Assembly (NCBI RefSeq): GCF_022023855.1
Contig: NZ_CP059450.1
Coordinates: 806,001-870,000, forward strand
Direction: 5' to 3'
Length of the DNA stretch: 64,000 nucleotides
From: Azospirillum brasilense
Lineage (GTDB): Bacteria; Pseudomonadota; Alphaproteobacteria; Azospirillales; Azospirillaceae
Shown: positions 34,127 to 43,033 of the stretch, piece after piece
How the letters are laid out: each line of letters begins with the position of its first letter
Position numbering within the stretch: position 1 is the stretch's first letter
The notes under the pieces: model-generated
Databases searched by the model: none
What the model was told of the DNA's origin: nothing
Seen by the model: only the letters and a program-made list of their open reading frames with translations
Position numbers and translations under genes: made by a program

Positions 34127-34762
34127 TCACTGTTCTTCAGCGTCCCCGTCGATCCGATACTTGTGCCGCCACAACCGGGGCGCCTCACCGGCGATGCGGC
34201 GGAAGATGCGCGAGAAATGCGACTGGTCCGAAAATCCGCAGTCGAGCGCGATCTGCGACAAGGGCGTGGCCGTGGTTTCCAACAGGTCCTTCGCCCGTTC
34301 CACCCGCCGGCGCACGATGTAGGCATGCGGCGGGCAGCCGAAGCTGTCCTTGAAGGCCTGACAGAAATAGCCGCAGCTGAGCTTGGCCGCCGCCGCCAGA
34401 TCCCGATTGCGGATGGAACTGGCGAGATGGGCGTCGATATGGGCGGTAACCCGCCGCATCTGCCAAGCCGCCAGTCCGGACTTCGCCAATCCGGCCTTCG
34501 CCAGTCCGGTCTCCTGGCCGGCATCGTCCGACGCGTCACGGTCAGGACGATGCTCGCCGCCGGCACGCTGCAACCGGGCGAGAGCCAGCGACAGACAATG
34601 CTCCACCGACTGCCGATCCGGCGCCAGCATGTCGTTCGCCACCCGCAACAGCCAATCGGCCGCAGCCGTAAGCCTGTCTCCGTCATCCCCCGCCTGGCCG
34701 ACGGACGCCGGGGCTGCCAACGCCGGAAGACGGCGCAAGGTCTCGGAAGCAGCCATATCCAT
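34127..34762 (-). CDS. AraC-family transcriptional regulator
   Basis: The product has 211 residues. The C-terminal double helix-turn-helix (about 105-205) contains LSCGYFCQAFKDSFGCPPH and IALDCGFSDQSHFSRIFRR. The N-terminal part (1-100) is short and has no cupin sensor domain. It holds a small tandem repeat (GLAKAGLAKSGLAAW, encoded by near-identical 15-base units). A ligand-free or protein-controlled regulator is therefore likely. The ATACCTAGGTAT-type palindrome about 65 bases upstream suggests it belongs to the same regulon as the hydrolase and hydroxylase genes. Confidence 0.88.
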   Translation of the reverse strand: MDMAASETLRRLPALAAPASVGQAGDDGDRLTAAADWLLRVANDMLAPDRQSVEHCLSLALARLQRAGGEHRPDRDASDDAGQETGLAKAGLAKSGLAAWQMRRVTAHIDAHLASSIRNRDLAAAAKLSCGYFCQAFKDSFGCPPHAYIVRRRVERAKDLLETTATPLSQIALDCGFSDQSHFSRIFRRIAGEAPRLWRHKYRIDGDAEEQ

Positions 34763-34826
34763 GTCGATCTCCTGCTCAGGTCACCTTGACGGCGACAGTG
34801 CCGGAGGCCCGGGTGTGCGGGAACCC

Positions 34827-34838
34827 ATACTCAGGTAT
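34827..34838. promoter_or_regulatory. ATACCTAGGTAT-type palindrome, copy 4
   Basis: ATACTCAGGTAT differs from the consensus at two central positions but keeps the outer ATAC/GTAT arms. It lies 65 bases upstream of the minus-strand AraC gene and just after the LysR gene end at 34881. Confidence 0.42.
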
Positions 34839-34880
34839 CGATGGCCGGAGGGATGGAGACCGGAGGAACCGTTGCGCCCT

Positions 34881-35777
34881 TCACGTGCCACCCCCGCGAT
34901 TCAGCCTCTGCGCCATAGCGTCGAGAAACAGCCTTACGCGCGTCGGCAACTGCCGCTGAGACGGGAAGAGTGCGCAGACGGGCGCCGGGTCGCCATGCCA
35001 GCCCGGCAACACCCGCAACAGACGGCCCGCCGCAAGATCGTCCTCGACATCGATCCGCGACTTAAAGATCAGACCGCAGCCGGCAAGTGCCCAATCCTGG
35101 GCAACGTCGCCGTTGTCGCTCCGCAGGCGCGACGCGGTCTCCACCTCGATGACAGCGCCGCCGGGCCCCAGCAGGCGCCAACGCCCGCCGGTGCCGCGAT
35201 ACTGAATGCAGTCGTGGCTCTCCAGTTCCTGCGGCGAGGCGGGATAGCCGCGGCGTTCAAGATAGCACCGAGCGCCGACCAAGACACGGTGGTTGTCCGC
35301 CAGCCTGCGCATGACGAGCGTCGAATCCTTGGGCGCCCCGATCCGCACCACCACGTCCATGCCTTCGTCGATCAGGTCGACCATGCGATCGGTCAAACAA
35401 AGATCGACGGATACCCCGCGATAAGTCTCGACAAGCTCGCGGCAGACGGGACCGACATGCATGCGCCCCAGCGCCGCCGGCGCTCCCACCCGTAGCATGC
35501 CCTGCGGCTCCACTCGGCCATGACTCAGCGCCTCCTCCGCTTCGGCGATCTCGGCAAGGATGCGCTGGGCGTGCTCGTAAAGCCGCTGCCCCTCCTCCGT
35601 CAGGGCGAGGCGCCGGGTGCTGCGGGCAACCAGTCGCGTGTCGGTCCGCCGCTCCAGCGATGCCAGACGCTTGCTGACGACGCTGAGCGCCAGATTCATC
35701 TCCCTTCCGGCGGCGGACAGGCTGCCCGCGGCGACGATGCGGACGAAGGTGCGTAGCTCGGCAATGTCATCAAGCAT
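34881..35777 (-). CDS. LysR-family transcriptional regulator
   Basis: The product has 298 residues. The N-terminal winged helix-turn-helix (1-60) reads FVRIVAAGSLSAAGREMNLALSVVSKRLASLE in segments. A C-terminal effector domain has the usual two lobes. The wing ARSTRRLALTEEGQRLYEHA is typical of the DmlR/AaeR-like group. It is divergent from the SDR at 35940, with 162 bases between the starts; LysR regulators commonly control such a divergent neighbour and themselves. The effector is unknown. Confidence 0.9.
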   Translation of the reverse strand: MLDDIAELRTFVRIVAAGSLSAAGREMNLALSVVSKRLASLERRTDTRLVARSTRRLALTEEGQRLYEHAQRILAEIAEAEEALSHGRVEPQGMLRVGAPAALGRMHVGPVCRELVETYRGVSVDLCLTDRMVDLIDEGMDVVVRIGAPKDSTLVMRRLADNHRVLVGARCYLERRGYPASPQELESHDCIQYRGTGGRWRLLGPGGAVIEVETASRLRSDNGDVAQDWALAGCGLIFKSRIDVEDDLAAGRLLRVLPGWHGDPAPVCALFPSQRQLPTRVRLFLDAMAQRLNRGGGT

Positions 35778-35939
35778 GCGCGCTGCATTCTTTCCGAATG
35801 GTGGAGGGTGTGTCGATCAGGTCCAGGATACTGCGTGGTTATGCGAAGGCCTAGATTTCTCTCCAGAGGATGGGCGGGCCGGCAACGCATCTCTTCCTAT
35901 CCAAATCCACCAAGACCAAATCCCTACAAGGAATGCACC

Positions 35940-36656
35940 ATGTTCGAGACCTTGAAGAACACGCGCGTGCTGGTGATCGGCGGCAGTTCCGGCATCGGTC
36001 TGGCGACTGCGACGGTCGCCGCGCGGGTTGGCGCTTCGGTAACCATCGCCTCACGGTCGCGTGACAAGTTGGACGCGGCGGTGGCCAGGATTGGCGGCGA
36101 TGCGCGCGCCGCCGTGCTGGACACCCGCGGCTTGCAGGCCGTCGAGAGCTTTTTCAGTGACGAGCCGGTTTGGGACCACGTCGTCGTCTCCGCAGCGCAA
36201 ACCCCCGGCGGCCCGGTGCGGGGCCTTGCCGTCGCCGACGCCCGGACCGCCATGGACAGCAAATTCTGGGGCGCCTATCACGTCGCCCATGCCGCCAAAA
36301 TTCGCGAGGCTGGGTCACTGACCTTCGTGTCGGGATTCCTCAGCGTCCGGCCGTCCGCCACCTCCGTCCTGCAGGGCGCGATCAATGCGGCGCTGGAGGC
36401 GCTGGCCCGCGGGCTGGCGCTGGAACTCGCCCCGGTGCGGGTCAACGCCGTGTCGCCCGGTCTGATCGAAACACCGCTGTGGTCGGGACTGTCCGAAGAG
36501 AAACGGGAAGCGATGTTCGCCAGCGCGGCCCAGCGCCTGCCATCCCGCCGGATTGGACAGCCCGAGGACATTGCGAATGCCGTGCTCTTCCTCGCCACCA
36601 CGCCCTTCGCGACCGGTTCCACCGTGCGCGTGGATGGCGGCGGCGCCATTGCTTGA
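35940..36656 (+). CDS. Short-chain dehydrogenase/reductase
   Basis: The product has 238 residues. The cofactor motif is GGSSGIGLA (about 14-22). The usual NNAG is replaced by VSAAQTP near residue 88. The catalytic Tyr is not clearly present: where YxxxK is expected the sequence reads SVLQGAINAA, so neither Tyr nor Lys is in place. NAVSPGLIETP and GSTVRVDGGG are conserved. This matches a subgroup of SDRs annotated as oxidoreductases but lacking the classical active site, so catalysis is uncertain. A ribosome site AAGGAA precedes the ATG. It is likely cotranscribed with the SnoaL-like gene 43 bases downstream and controlled by the divergent LysR. Confidence 0.85.
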   Translation: MFETLKNTRVLVIGGSSGIGLATATVAARVGASVTIASRSRDKLDAAVARIGGDARAAVLDTRGLQAVESFFSDEPVWDHVVVSAAQTPGGPVRGLAVADARTAMDSKFWGAYHVAHAAKIREAGSLTFVSGFLSVRPSATSVLQGAINAALEALARGLALELAPVRVNAVSPGLIETPLWSGLSEEKREAMFASAAQRLPSRRIGQPEDIANAVLFLATTPFATGSTVRVDGGGAIA

Positions 36657-36699
36657 CCAGCCTTGCCCGCCCATTGCACCTCATGTTCTGGAGATCACG

Positions 36700-37254
36700 A
36701 TGACCGCTGCGATCCACCATTTCGCCCGCGCCGCTCTGTTCGCGGCGGCCCTGGGCTCCATCCCCGCCGGTGCCGCCCTGGCTGCGGACGGCCTCACGAT
36801 CCGTGATCTGGTCATGTCGGCGCCGCAGCCCGATGCCCGCAGCGATGCGACCGTCAGGGCGGTGCGCGCCTTCTATGATTTCTGGAACAACGGAGACGAG
36901 GCTTATCTGAAGCAGGCGATTTCCGACCGCTTCACCGACCATACCCTGCCCGCCGGACGGCCACAGGGTCCGGAAGGACCGGCCTTCGCCTCCCGCGCAT
37001 TCCGCATTGCCGTGCCGGATTTGGGCGTCACCGTGGAAAAGATGATTGTGGCCGGCGATTACGTCACCGTCCACATGACCTTCACCGGCCATTTCAGTGG
37101 CAGGTTTGGCGACACGGCCGGCAAGGGACAACCAATCCATTTCATCGCTACCGACCTGCTGAAGGTCGTGGATGGCCGGATCACCGACAACTGGCACATC
37201 GAGGACAATCTAACTCTGTTCCAGCAGATGGGGCTGGCGAATGCCGCCCCGTGA
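36700..37254 (+). CDS. Exported SnoaL-like/NTF2-fold protein
   Basis: The product has 184 residues. A Sec signal peptide covers about residues 1-29 (AALFAAALGSIPAGAALAA). The rest is a SnoaL/ester-cyclase-like cone fold: AVRAFYDFWNNGDEAYLKQAISDRFTDHT, later FTGHFSGRF and RITDNWHIEDN. Polyketide cyclases of this fold are cytoplasmic; exported versions are of unknown function. GGAG precedes the ATG. It follows the SDR in an apparent two-gene operon. Confidence 0.82.
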   Translation: MTAAIHHFARAALFAAALGSIPAGAALAADGLTIRDLVMSAPQPDARSDATVRAVRAFYDFWNNGDEAYLKQAISDRFTDHTLPAGRPQGPEGPAFASRAFRIAVPDLGVTVEKMIVAGDYVTVHMTFTGHFSGRFGDTAGKGQPIHFIATDLLKVVDGRITDNWHIEDNLTLFQQMGLANAAP

Positions 37255-37279
37255 CTCGCTTCCCGGGACAGAAGGGTGT

Positions 37280-40069
37280 CTACAGCCGATCCAGAAGTGC
37301 CGCGGCCTCCCGGAGATCGGGGGTATCGTGCCCCTCGGCGAAGGTGCCGTAGATGGATGAAAGGGTCGACGCGGCATCCTGTTGACGTCTTGTCCCCATG
37401 GACCGCTTGGCCATGCTCATCGCCGTCCGCAGGCTCCAGGACCGGGCCCCTTGCTGGCCGGCGATCTCCATCGATTGCCGCAGCAACCTCTCCACCGTCT
37501 CCGGTTCGTCGGCGTTTTCCGATTTCAGGCGGAGCAGTTCGGCCGTCGCCCAATTGGTCGCGCCGTCGATCGCTTCATCCAGGATGGCTGGCGGGATCAG
37601 ACGCGGAGCCACGGTTGCGAGCATCCGGATGCGTTTGTTCCGGTACACCTCGGCGAATCGCGAAGACCGGCGGAGCGCTGCGAGTTGGTCATCCTGCCCC
37701 TGCCGCGCCTCCAGCGCCAGCTGATAACACAGCCCATAGGTGCGCCAGACGAACAAGGAGCTTTCGTTGGTCTTTTCGACCAGCAGGTTGGCGTAGTGCG
37801 CCGTAAGGTCGTAGTCCCCGCACCAGAAGGCCACCGGGCAGGCACCGAGCGACAAGGCGAAGCACAGGGAGAGCACATGGCCCGACGCCAGCGCTTGCTC
37901 CACCGCTTCATGCATGGCCTCCCGCGCCCGGTCCGGATGGCCCTGAATCCAGGATATGCGCGCCATATGGGTGTGGGAGACGATCCGCTGTTCGAACTGG
38001 TAGCCCCGCAGGCTCGATCCGGTGGTCGGGGCCGGGGCACTCAGGCACCGTTCGGCGAAGCCGCGCGCACGGTTGAACTCGCCCACCGTGAGGAGGCCGA
38101 GCGCCATCATGCGCTGATGCATGGACTCCGCGCCGGGATCGGTGGGCGTTCCCAGGAGTTCCCCGAAGCGCTCCGCCGCCTCCAGCGCTTCATGGTCCTT
38201 CTCGAGGGCCAGATGGTAGAGCCACAGCCCCCAAAGGGCGCGGCGCTGGTATCCGACATTGCCGAGCTGCTGCGAAAGCTCAAGTCCACGCAGGAGCACG
38301 GCCTGGACCTCCGGCGCCGGGCCGAGCGAGTTCCAGAGTGCCGGGCCCAGATGCGCCGTGATCGACATTTCGGACTGCAGGTCCGGTTCCGGTTGTCGCC
38401 GGACCGACTGCAGCACCGTCTCGGCGCGCCGGCGGAATTCATCGGTCAGCGACAGCTGGAACCACATCGGGGCCGACGCGACAGTCAGGTCGACGGCGGT
38501 CGCCAAATCCCCGGCAGGCGACAGGGACCATTCCAGCGCGCTGCGGACATCGTCCACCCGGGTCCCGTACACGATGTTCCAGGCCATGGTGTTCGTCGAC
38601 TGCGACCCGGCCAGCATCCGGCACAGATGCCGCGCCAGATTGCGGCAGACCACGTCAGCCTCGCCGCATTCCTGGAGCCGTTCCGCCGCATATTGGCGCG
38701 TGGTTTCGAGCAGGCGGAACTGCACGCTCTGCTGCCGGTGCTCGACGGACAGCAGTGACTTCTTCGACAGCTCCGATATGCCCTCGACGACGTCCTCCTC
38801 CGAAATTGCGCCGAAGGCGGCGACACCGACAGCAAGGTCGCCGGTGAAAGACCCGCGGATGACGGAAAGCCGGCGCAGGACAATGCGTTCGCGCTCGTCC
38901 AGCAGGCGGTGGCTCCACTCCAGCGTGGCCCGAAGGGTCTGGTGACGGGGCAGCGCGGTGCGGCGGCCGCCGCGCAGAATGTCGAAGGCCCGGTCCAGGC
39001 TTGCAGCCAGACCATGGATGCCCAGCAGGGGGACCCGGGCCGCCGCCAGTTCCAGCGCTAGCGGAACACCGTCAAGGTGGCGACACAGTTCCGCGGCGAC
39101 CGGCGCGTCCGCATCCGACAGGCGGAACATGCTGTCGCCGGACGACACCCGTTCGACGAACAGCTCCACCGCCGGGTAGGTCAGCGCCTGCTCGGCGCTC
39201 AACATGTGTTCCCGCCCCGGCGGAACGGACAAGGGCGGCAGGCGGTAAACCCACTCGCCCTGCGCGCGCAGGATCTCGCGGCTGGTCACCAGGATGTCGA
39301 TGTCGAGAGCCGTCGCCAGGATTCCCTCGACGACGATGGCGACCTCTTCGATCAGATGCTCGCAGTTGTCGAGGATCAGCAGGGCATCCAACTCCTTGAC
39401 CGCCCCGAGGAACCCATCCAGGGCACCTTTGCCGCCACCGGTCAGATTCATCACCTGCGCGATGGTGGCGCAGACCAGCGTCGGGTCCGACAGGGTGCTC
39501 AAATCCACAAAATGGATGCCGTCCCGGTGGCTGCTCGCCGAAACCTGCGCCACTTCGATGGCAACGCTCGTCTTCCCGATCCCACCCACGCCGGTGATGG
39601 TGACGAAGCTCTTCTCCGCCAACTTCCGCACGATGTCGTCGATCGTCCCGTCGCGCCCGATCAGCCGGTCGATGTTGCGGGGCAAGAGGGTCGAAAGGTC
39701 CGCAGTCGGTGCGGACGGCTGCAAGACGGCGCCCTCCGCGGCCTCCTGCGGGAAGGGCGTCCGGATGGTCCCGACGAACCGGTAGCCCTGTGCCGGGATG
39801 TTCTCGATGTAGTCCGTGCCGAGGTCGTTCTTGCCCAGCAGCTTCCGTAGGGAGCCGATGTGAACGCGGATGTTCGCCTCCTCGACGAACAAGCCCGGCC
39901 AGACGCGGGCCATGATGTCGCGGTTGCTGACGACCGCACCGGCCTGTTCCAGGAGCAGGGCGAGGATGGCCAGTGGCCGGCTTCCCACCTTGACGGCAAC
40001 ACCGTTCTTCAACAGCCCGCGCATCGGGGAAAAGCGGAAGGGTCCGAAGCCGACCTCGTTCTGCTCCAT
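37280..40069 (-). CDS. Large transcriptional regulator: OmpR-type winged helix plus NTPase and helical C-terminal domain
   Basis: The product has 929 residues. An OmpR/PhoB-type winged helix (about 5-105, with RPLAILALLLEQAGAVVSNRDI) is followed by an NB-ARC-like AAA+ NTPase: Walker A GVGGIGKTS near 165, Walker B LLILDNCEH near 243, and GVPLALELAAARV further on. About 450 residues of helical, TPR-like sequence complete it. The layout resembles STAND-class regulators, which act as ligand-triggered switches. The start at 40069 has AGGA upstream; an ATG at 40165 exists. A long inverted repeat 175 bases upstream may be its operator. The effector and targets are unknown. It is convergent with the SnoaL-like gene. 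Confidence 0.87.
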   Translation of the reverse strand: MEQNEVGFGPFRFSPMRGLLKNGVAVKVGSRPLAILALLLEQAGAVVSNRDIMARVWPGLFVEEANIRVHIGSLRKLLGKNDLGTDYIENIPAQGYRFVGTIRTPFPQEAAEGAVLQPSAPTADLSTLLPRNIDRLIGRDGTIDDIVRKLAEKSFVTITGVGGIGKTSVAIEVAQVSASSHRDGIHFVDLSTLSDPTLVCATIAQVMNLTGGGKGALDGFLGAVKELDALLILDNCEHLIEEVAIVVEGILATALDIDILVTSREILRAQGEWVYRLPPLSVPPGREHMLSAEQALTYPAVELFVERVSSGDSMFRLSDADAPVAAELCRHLDGVPLALELAAARVPLLGIHGLAASLDRAFDILRGGRRTALPRHQTLRATLEWSHRLLDERERIVLRRLSVIRGSFTGDLAVGVAAFGAISEEDVVEGISELSKKSLLSVEHRQQSVQFRLLETTRQYAAERLQECGEADVVCRNLARHLCRMLAGSQSTNTMAWNIVYGTRVDDVRSALEWSLSPAGDLATAVDLTVASAPMWFQLSLTDEFRRRAETVLQSVRRQPEPDLQSEMSITAHLGPALWNSLGPAPEVQAVLLRGLELSQQLGNVGYQRRALWGLWLYHLALEKDHEALEAAERFGELLGTPTDPGAESMHQRMMALGLLTVGEFNRARGFAERCLSAPAPTTGSSLRGYQFEQRIVSHTHMARISWIQGHPDRAREAMHEAVEQALASGHVLSLCFALSLGACPVAFWCGDYDLTAHYANLLVEKTNESSLFVWRTYGLCYQLALEARQGQDDQLAALRRSSRFAEVYRNKRIRMLATVAPRLIPPAILDEAIDGATNWATAELLRLKSENADEPETVERLLRQSMEIAGQQGARSWSLRTAMSMAKRSMGTRRQQDAASTLSSIYGTFAEGHDTPDLREAAALLDRL

Positions 40070-40243
40070 GGCGGGTCCTGTCACGGACGGCGGCTGGGAA
40101 CCGACGGAACGGTGGGAAACAGACGTATCAGCCAAAGGTCGCGCCCACCGCTCCGCCAACAGCAAAGCGGTGACTCAACCTCCGGCGCGGCTCCGTCCTC
40201 ATCAGGTCATCGAAGGCAAAAGAAAGCGTCATTTCCCAACGCT

Positions 40244-40279
40244 AAGCATACGTAAGACCTCATCATCATACGTATGCTT
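40244..40279. promoter_or_regulatory. Perfect 11-bp inverted repeat upstream of the STAND-type regulator
   Basis: AAGCATACGTA and its complement TACGTATGCTT are 14 bases apart in an AT-rich part of the 275-base gap between the regulator gene and the OYE-like gene. This gap holds no gene. An operator for the OmpR-type winged helix is likely (inference). Confidence 0.55.
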
Positions 40280-40344
40280 TACCGTAGGTCAACGCATCAT
40301 AACGTGGCATGGGGCGGCGCAGCAGGACGCTTGAGCACCGGCCA

Positions 40345-41244
40345 TCAACGACCATCGGTGCCATCCTCCACCATGCCGGCTTCGACCCCGATGGCGTCGG
40401 CCCAGCGGCTTCTCACCAGTTCCACCGCGCGCCGTCGGGTGAAGTCACCGGATACGATGATCGCGGAGGGAAAGGCTGCCCGAATCCGGGCGGCGGCGCT
40501 GCGATCCTCATAGGGCAGATGGCCGAGCGGAGCCCCATCCGCGGCGGAGCGGACAAGGTGTACGAAGGGAAGCTCCTGCCCGGCCAACGTCGTCAGAAGC
40601 ATGGTGAACAGCGTGACGGGGTCCGAATCCGACATGCCGCGGAATTGGCCGAACGGCGACAGGCGGACACCGACCCGCTCCGCCGTCCAGACGCCGGTTA
40701 CCGCATCGATAAGCTCGCAGAGGAAGTTCAACCGGTTCTGGATGGAGCCGCCATACCGGTCCGTCCGCCGGTTCGTTCCGTCCTGAAGGAACTGGTCGGG
40801 AAGCGAGCCGTCGGCCGCGTCGAGTTCCACGCCATCGAACCCGAGGTGCTTGGCCCGCTCCGCCGCGCGGCGGAAATCCGCGATGACCTCGTCGATGCCG
40901 GTGCCTGGCAGGGTGGCGGCCCTGAGAGGGGCATCTCCCGGGTGGCACAACCGAGCCACCACCTTGGCTTTCCTTGCATGGGCCAGGCTGATCGTCGCAG
41001 CCCAGGAATCAGCCGTCCCGGGCGTGTCGAACCCATCCGGCACGGAGGCCGACGCCGCCGTTGCGGAAACCGCGACCGGAGGCGTTAAGACCAGCCCACC
41101 GGGCGAGACATGCCGGACGCAGGCGCCGCAATCGGCCGCCAAGCGTCGCTCGCCGATCCGCCTGTGATCGATCGCCGCCGCTATGACGACGCGATGGGCG
41201 AGATCGAGCGCACCGATGTTGATAGGGAGAAACAGCTTTTCCAT
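40345..41244 (-). CDS. Old-yellow-enzyme-like flavin oxidoreductase homologue lacking substrate-anchoring residues
   Basis: The product has 299 residues, shorter than the usual 350-370. The family's FMN-barrel motifs are recognisable: FDGVELDAADG, then DQFLQDGTNRRTDRYGGS, and GVRLSPFG. But the His-x-x-His/Asn pair that holds the substrate carbonyl in active relatives is replaced by Asp-Ala-Ala-Asp. The early HRVVMAPLTR-type motif is degenerate (HRVVIAAAIDHRR), and the last barrel part is shortened. It may bind FMN poorly or have taken another role. The start at 41244 begins the homology. It has no operon partner. Confidence 0.75.
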   Translation of the reverse strand: MEKLFLPINIGALDLAHRVVIAAAIDHRRIGERRLAADCGACVRHVSPGGLVLTPPVAVSATAASASVPDGFDTPGTADSWAATISLAHARKAKVVARLCHPGDAPLRAATLPGTGIDEVIADFRRAAERAKHLGFDGVELDAADGSLPDQFLQDGTNRRTDRYGGSIQNRLNFLCELIDAVTGVWTAERVGVRLSPFGQFRGMSDSDPVTLFTMLLTTLAGQELPFVHLVRSAADGAPLGHLPYEDRSAAARIRAAFPSAIIVSGDFTRRRAVELVRSRWADAIGVEAGMVEDGTDGR

Positions 41245-41345
41245 TCCGGTACCTTCCACCGGATCAAATCCGCATCGCAGCGCGGTCTGACGCTGGAGCT
41301 TCAATCACGCCGAACATAGGCCGAATGATTTCCACCATGCCAAGC

Positions 41346-41783
41346 TCAGCCATGCCGGACCCGGACCTGCCTGTCGCTTTGCACCGTCCTCAACCCTGGG
41401 GCCGAGCGGAAGGCGGAGACCGGAGCGGCATTGGCGCGCTTGGAAGGCGGCGGCGGGGCAGACGTCGCGCGCACGGACGCCACCAGCTCGACGATGCGGT
41501 GAGCCATGTCGTCGGCGCGGTCCATCTCGGCCTCGATCAGCCGGGACATCTTCTCCGCGTCGGGGCAGGCAGCCCCATTGCGCTCCATCCAGCGCCGCCG
41601 GGCGTCCGACGCCAACCGGATGGAGGTGACGGCGTTGACGAGGGTCCTGACGTAGGAGACGTAGCTGTTGATCTCCAACTCGCCGAATGCGTGCGGCTGC
41701 ATCGCGAAGGCTTCGGCCTCGGACCAAGTCTGGTGCGGCGACATCGAAGGCGCACCGGCGTCTTGGGCGGAAAGGAGAGCCAT
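41346..41783 (-). CDS. Hypothetical protein, helical
   Basis: The product has 145 residues. I do not recognise the family. The central part (about 38-105) is predicted helical with evenly spaced hydrophobic residues (YVSYVRTLVNAVTSIRLASD and MSRLIEAEMDRADDMAHRIVE). The C-terminal 40 residues are proline- and alanine-rich and probably disordered. A strong ribosome site (CAGGAGCAGGGG) supports it as a real gene. It is divergent from the ABC importer operon. Confidence 0.55.
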   Translation of the reverse strand: MALLSAQDAGAPSMSPHQTWSEAEAFAMQPHAFGELEINSYVSYVRTLVNAVTSIRLASDARRRWMERNGAACPDAEKMSRLIEAEMDRADDMAHRIVELVASVRATSAPPPPSKRANAAPVSAFRSAPGLRTVQSDRQVRVRHG

Positions 41784-42013
41784 GGCCCCTGCTCCTGTCT
41801 GAGTTGTTCTGGGGAGAGTGTGGCCGGGCGGCGGCCCGTAAGCGAGTAAAGCGTTGTAAAGGCTACTGCCCCTTTACGCGCATCGGCGCCATGGCCCCCA
41901 TGATTCCGAAGGAGCTTGGCAATCAGGCCGAAGCTCCGCAATATCCTTTTGCATGCAAGCGCCAACGGACTCCCAACAGAGATACGGCAGGCGAGTTGCC
42001 TTTGATTTGATTG

Positions 42014-43033
42014 ATGGAATCGACGATGACTGTGAATCGACGGACTGTGCTGGCTGCCTCTGCGGCGGGCACGTTCCTGGCCTCGGTAAGGCCGCTGGGT
42101 GCGCAGGCCCAGGACGCCCTGTCAATCGTGCTGCCCAACCAGTTCATCCTGGCCTTCATCGATGTCCTGTTCACGCAGGCTGCCGGATATTTTGAACGGG
42201 AAGGGCTGCGGGTCGGCATCGAAGAAGGCCGCGGTTCCTCCATGGCATTGCAGCAGGTCATGGGCGGAAACGCAACGATCGCCCGCATCGGGGCCGTCGA
42301 TCACATCCGGGCGAGCGGGCAGCCGGCGGGCCGTGATCTCGTCGCCATCGGCACCGTACAGCAGTCCTCTCCCTGGTTCGTGGTGAGCCTGCAGGACAAG
42401 CCGGTAGCCGGGCCGCAGGATATGGCGAACCGGACGGTCGGCATTCAGTCGGTCAGCGGCACCACGGAAACGCTGCTCGACATCATGCTGACCGCCCGCG
42501 GCGTGGATCGCGCCAGCGTCCAGCGGGTGGTCGTGGGCAACTCGCCGGCTGGGGTCGATCTGATCCGCCAGGGACGGATCGACGCCTATCTGGTGACCGC
42601 CAGCATCGCGGTCGCGTTGCGGAAGAGCGGCCAGTCCGTTCACCTATGGAACACGGACACGGTCGCCCCGACGCCGGGCTTCTGCTACTCCGGCAAACGC
42701 GACGTGATCGAGCGGTATCAGCCGTTGATCCAGCGCTACCTTCGCGCCGTCCGCACAGCACTGCTCGACCTGATCGACGGCAAGGTCGCCATCGCCGATG
42801 CACTGAAGGCCATGGAACGCTACGACATGGCCGAAGCCCGGAATCCGGAGCTTGCCGCCGCCATTTACAAGGAGAACATCGCCTTCCTGCTGGCGGACGG
42901 GCGGGAGAACCTTCTGCGCAACGTGCCGAAACGCTGGCAGAGCGCCTACGACCTCATGGTTTCCTGCGGGTTCGCACCGGCCAACCTGAAGCAGGAGGAT
43001 CTTTACACCAACCGGTTCATCGACGCGCTGTGA
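42014..43033 (+). CDS. ABC transporter periplasmic binding protein, nitrate/sulfonate/taurine (SsuA) type
   Basis: The product has about 339 residues. The N terminus has a twin-arginine signal (VNRRTVLAASAAGTFLASVRPLGAQA). The two-lobed binding fold of the SsuA/ThiY group follows (FIDVLFTQAAGYFEREGLRVGIEEG, SALQQVMGG-like and VGIQSVSGTTETLLD). The ligand may be a sulfonate, nitrate, or a pyrimidine precursor; the sequence does not decide. The start is uncertain: ATG 42014 or ATG 42026. Its stop overlaps the GTG start of the ATPase gene. It is the first gene of a three-gene importer operon. Confidence 0.87.
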   Translation: MESTMTVNRRTVLAASAAGTFLASVRPLGAQAQDALSIVLPNQFILAFIDVLFTQAAGYFEREGLRVGIEEGRGSSMALQQVMGGNATIARIGAVDHIRASGQPAGRDLVAIGTVQQSSPWFVVSLQDKPVAGPQDMANRTVGIQSVSGTTETLLDIMLTARGVDRASVQRVVVGNSPAGVDLIRQGRIDAYLVTASIAVALRKSGQSVHLWNTDTVAPTPGFCYSGKRDVIERYQPLIQRYLRAVRTALLDLIDGKVAIADALKAMERYDMAEARNPELAAAIYKENIAFLLADGRENLLRNVPKRWQSAYDLMVSCGFAPANLKQEDLYTNRFIDAL

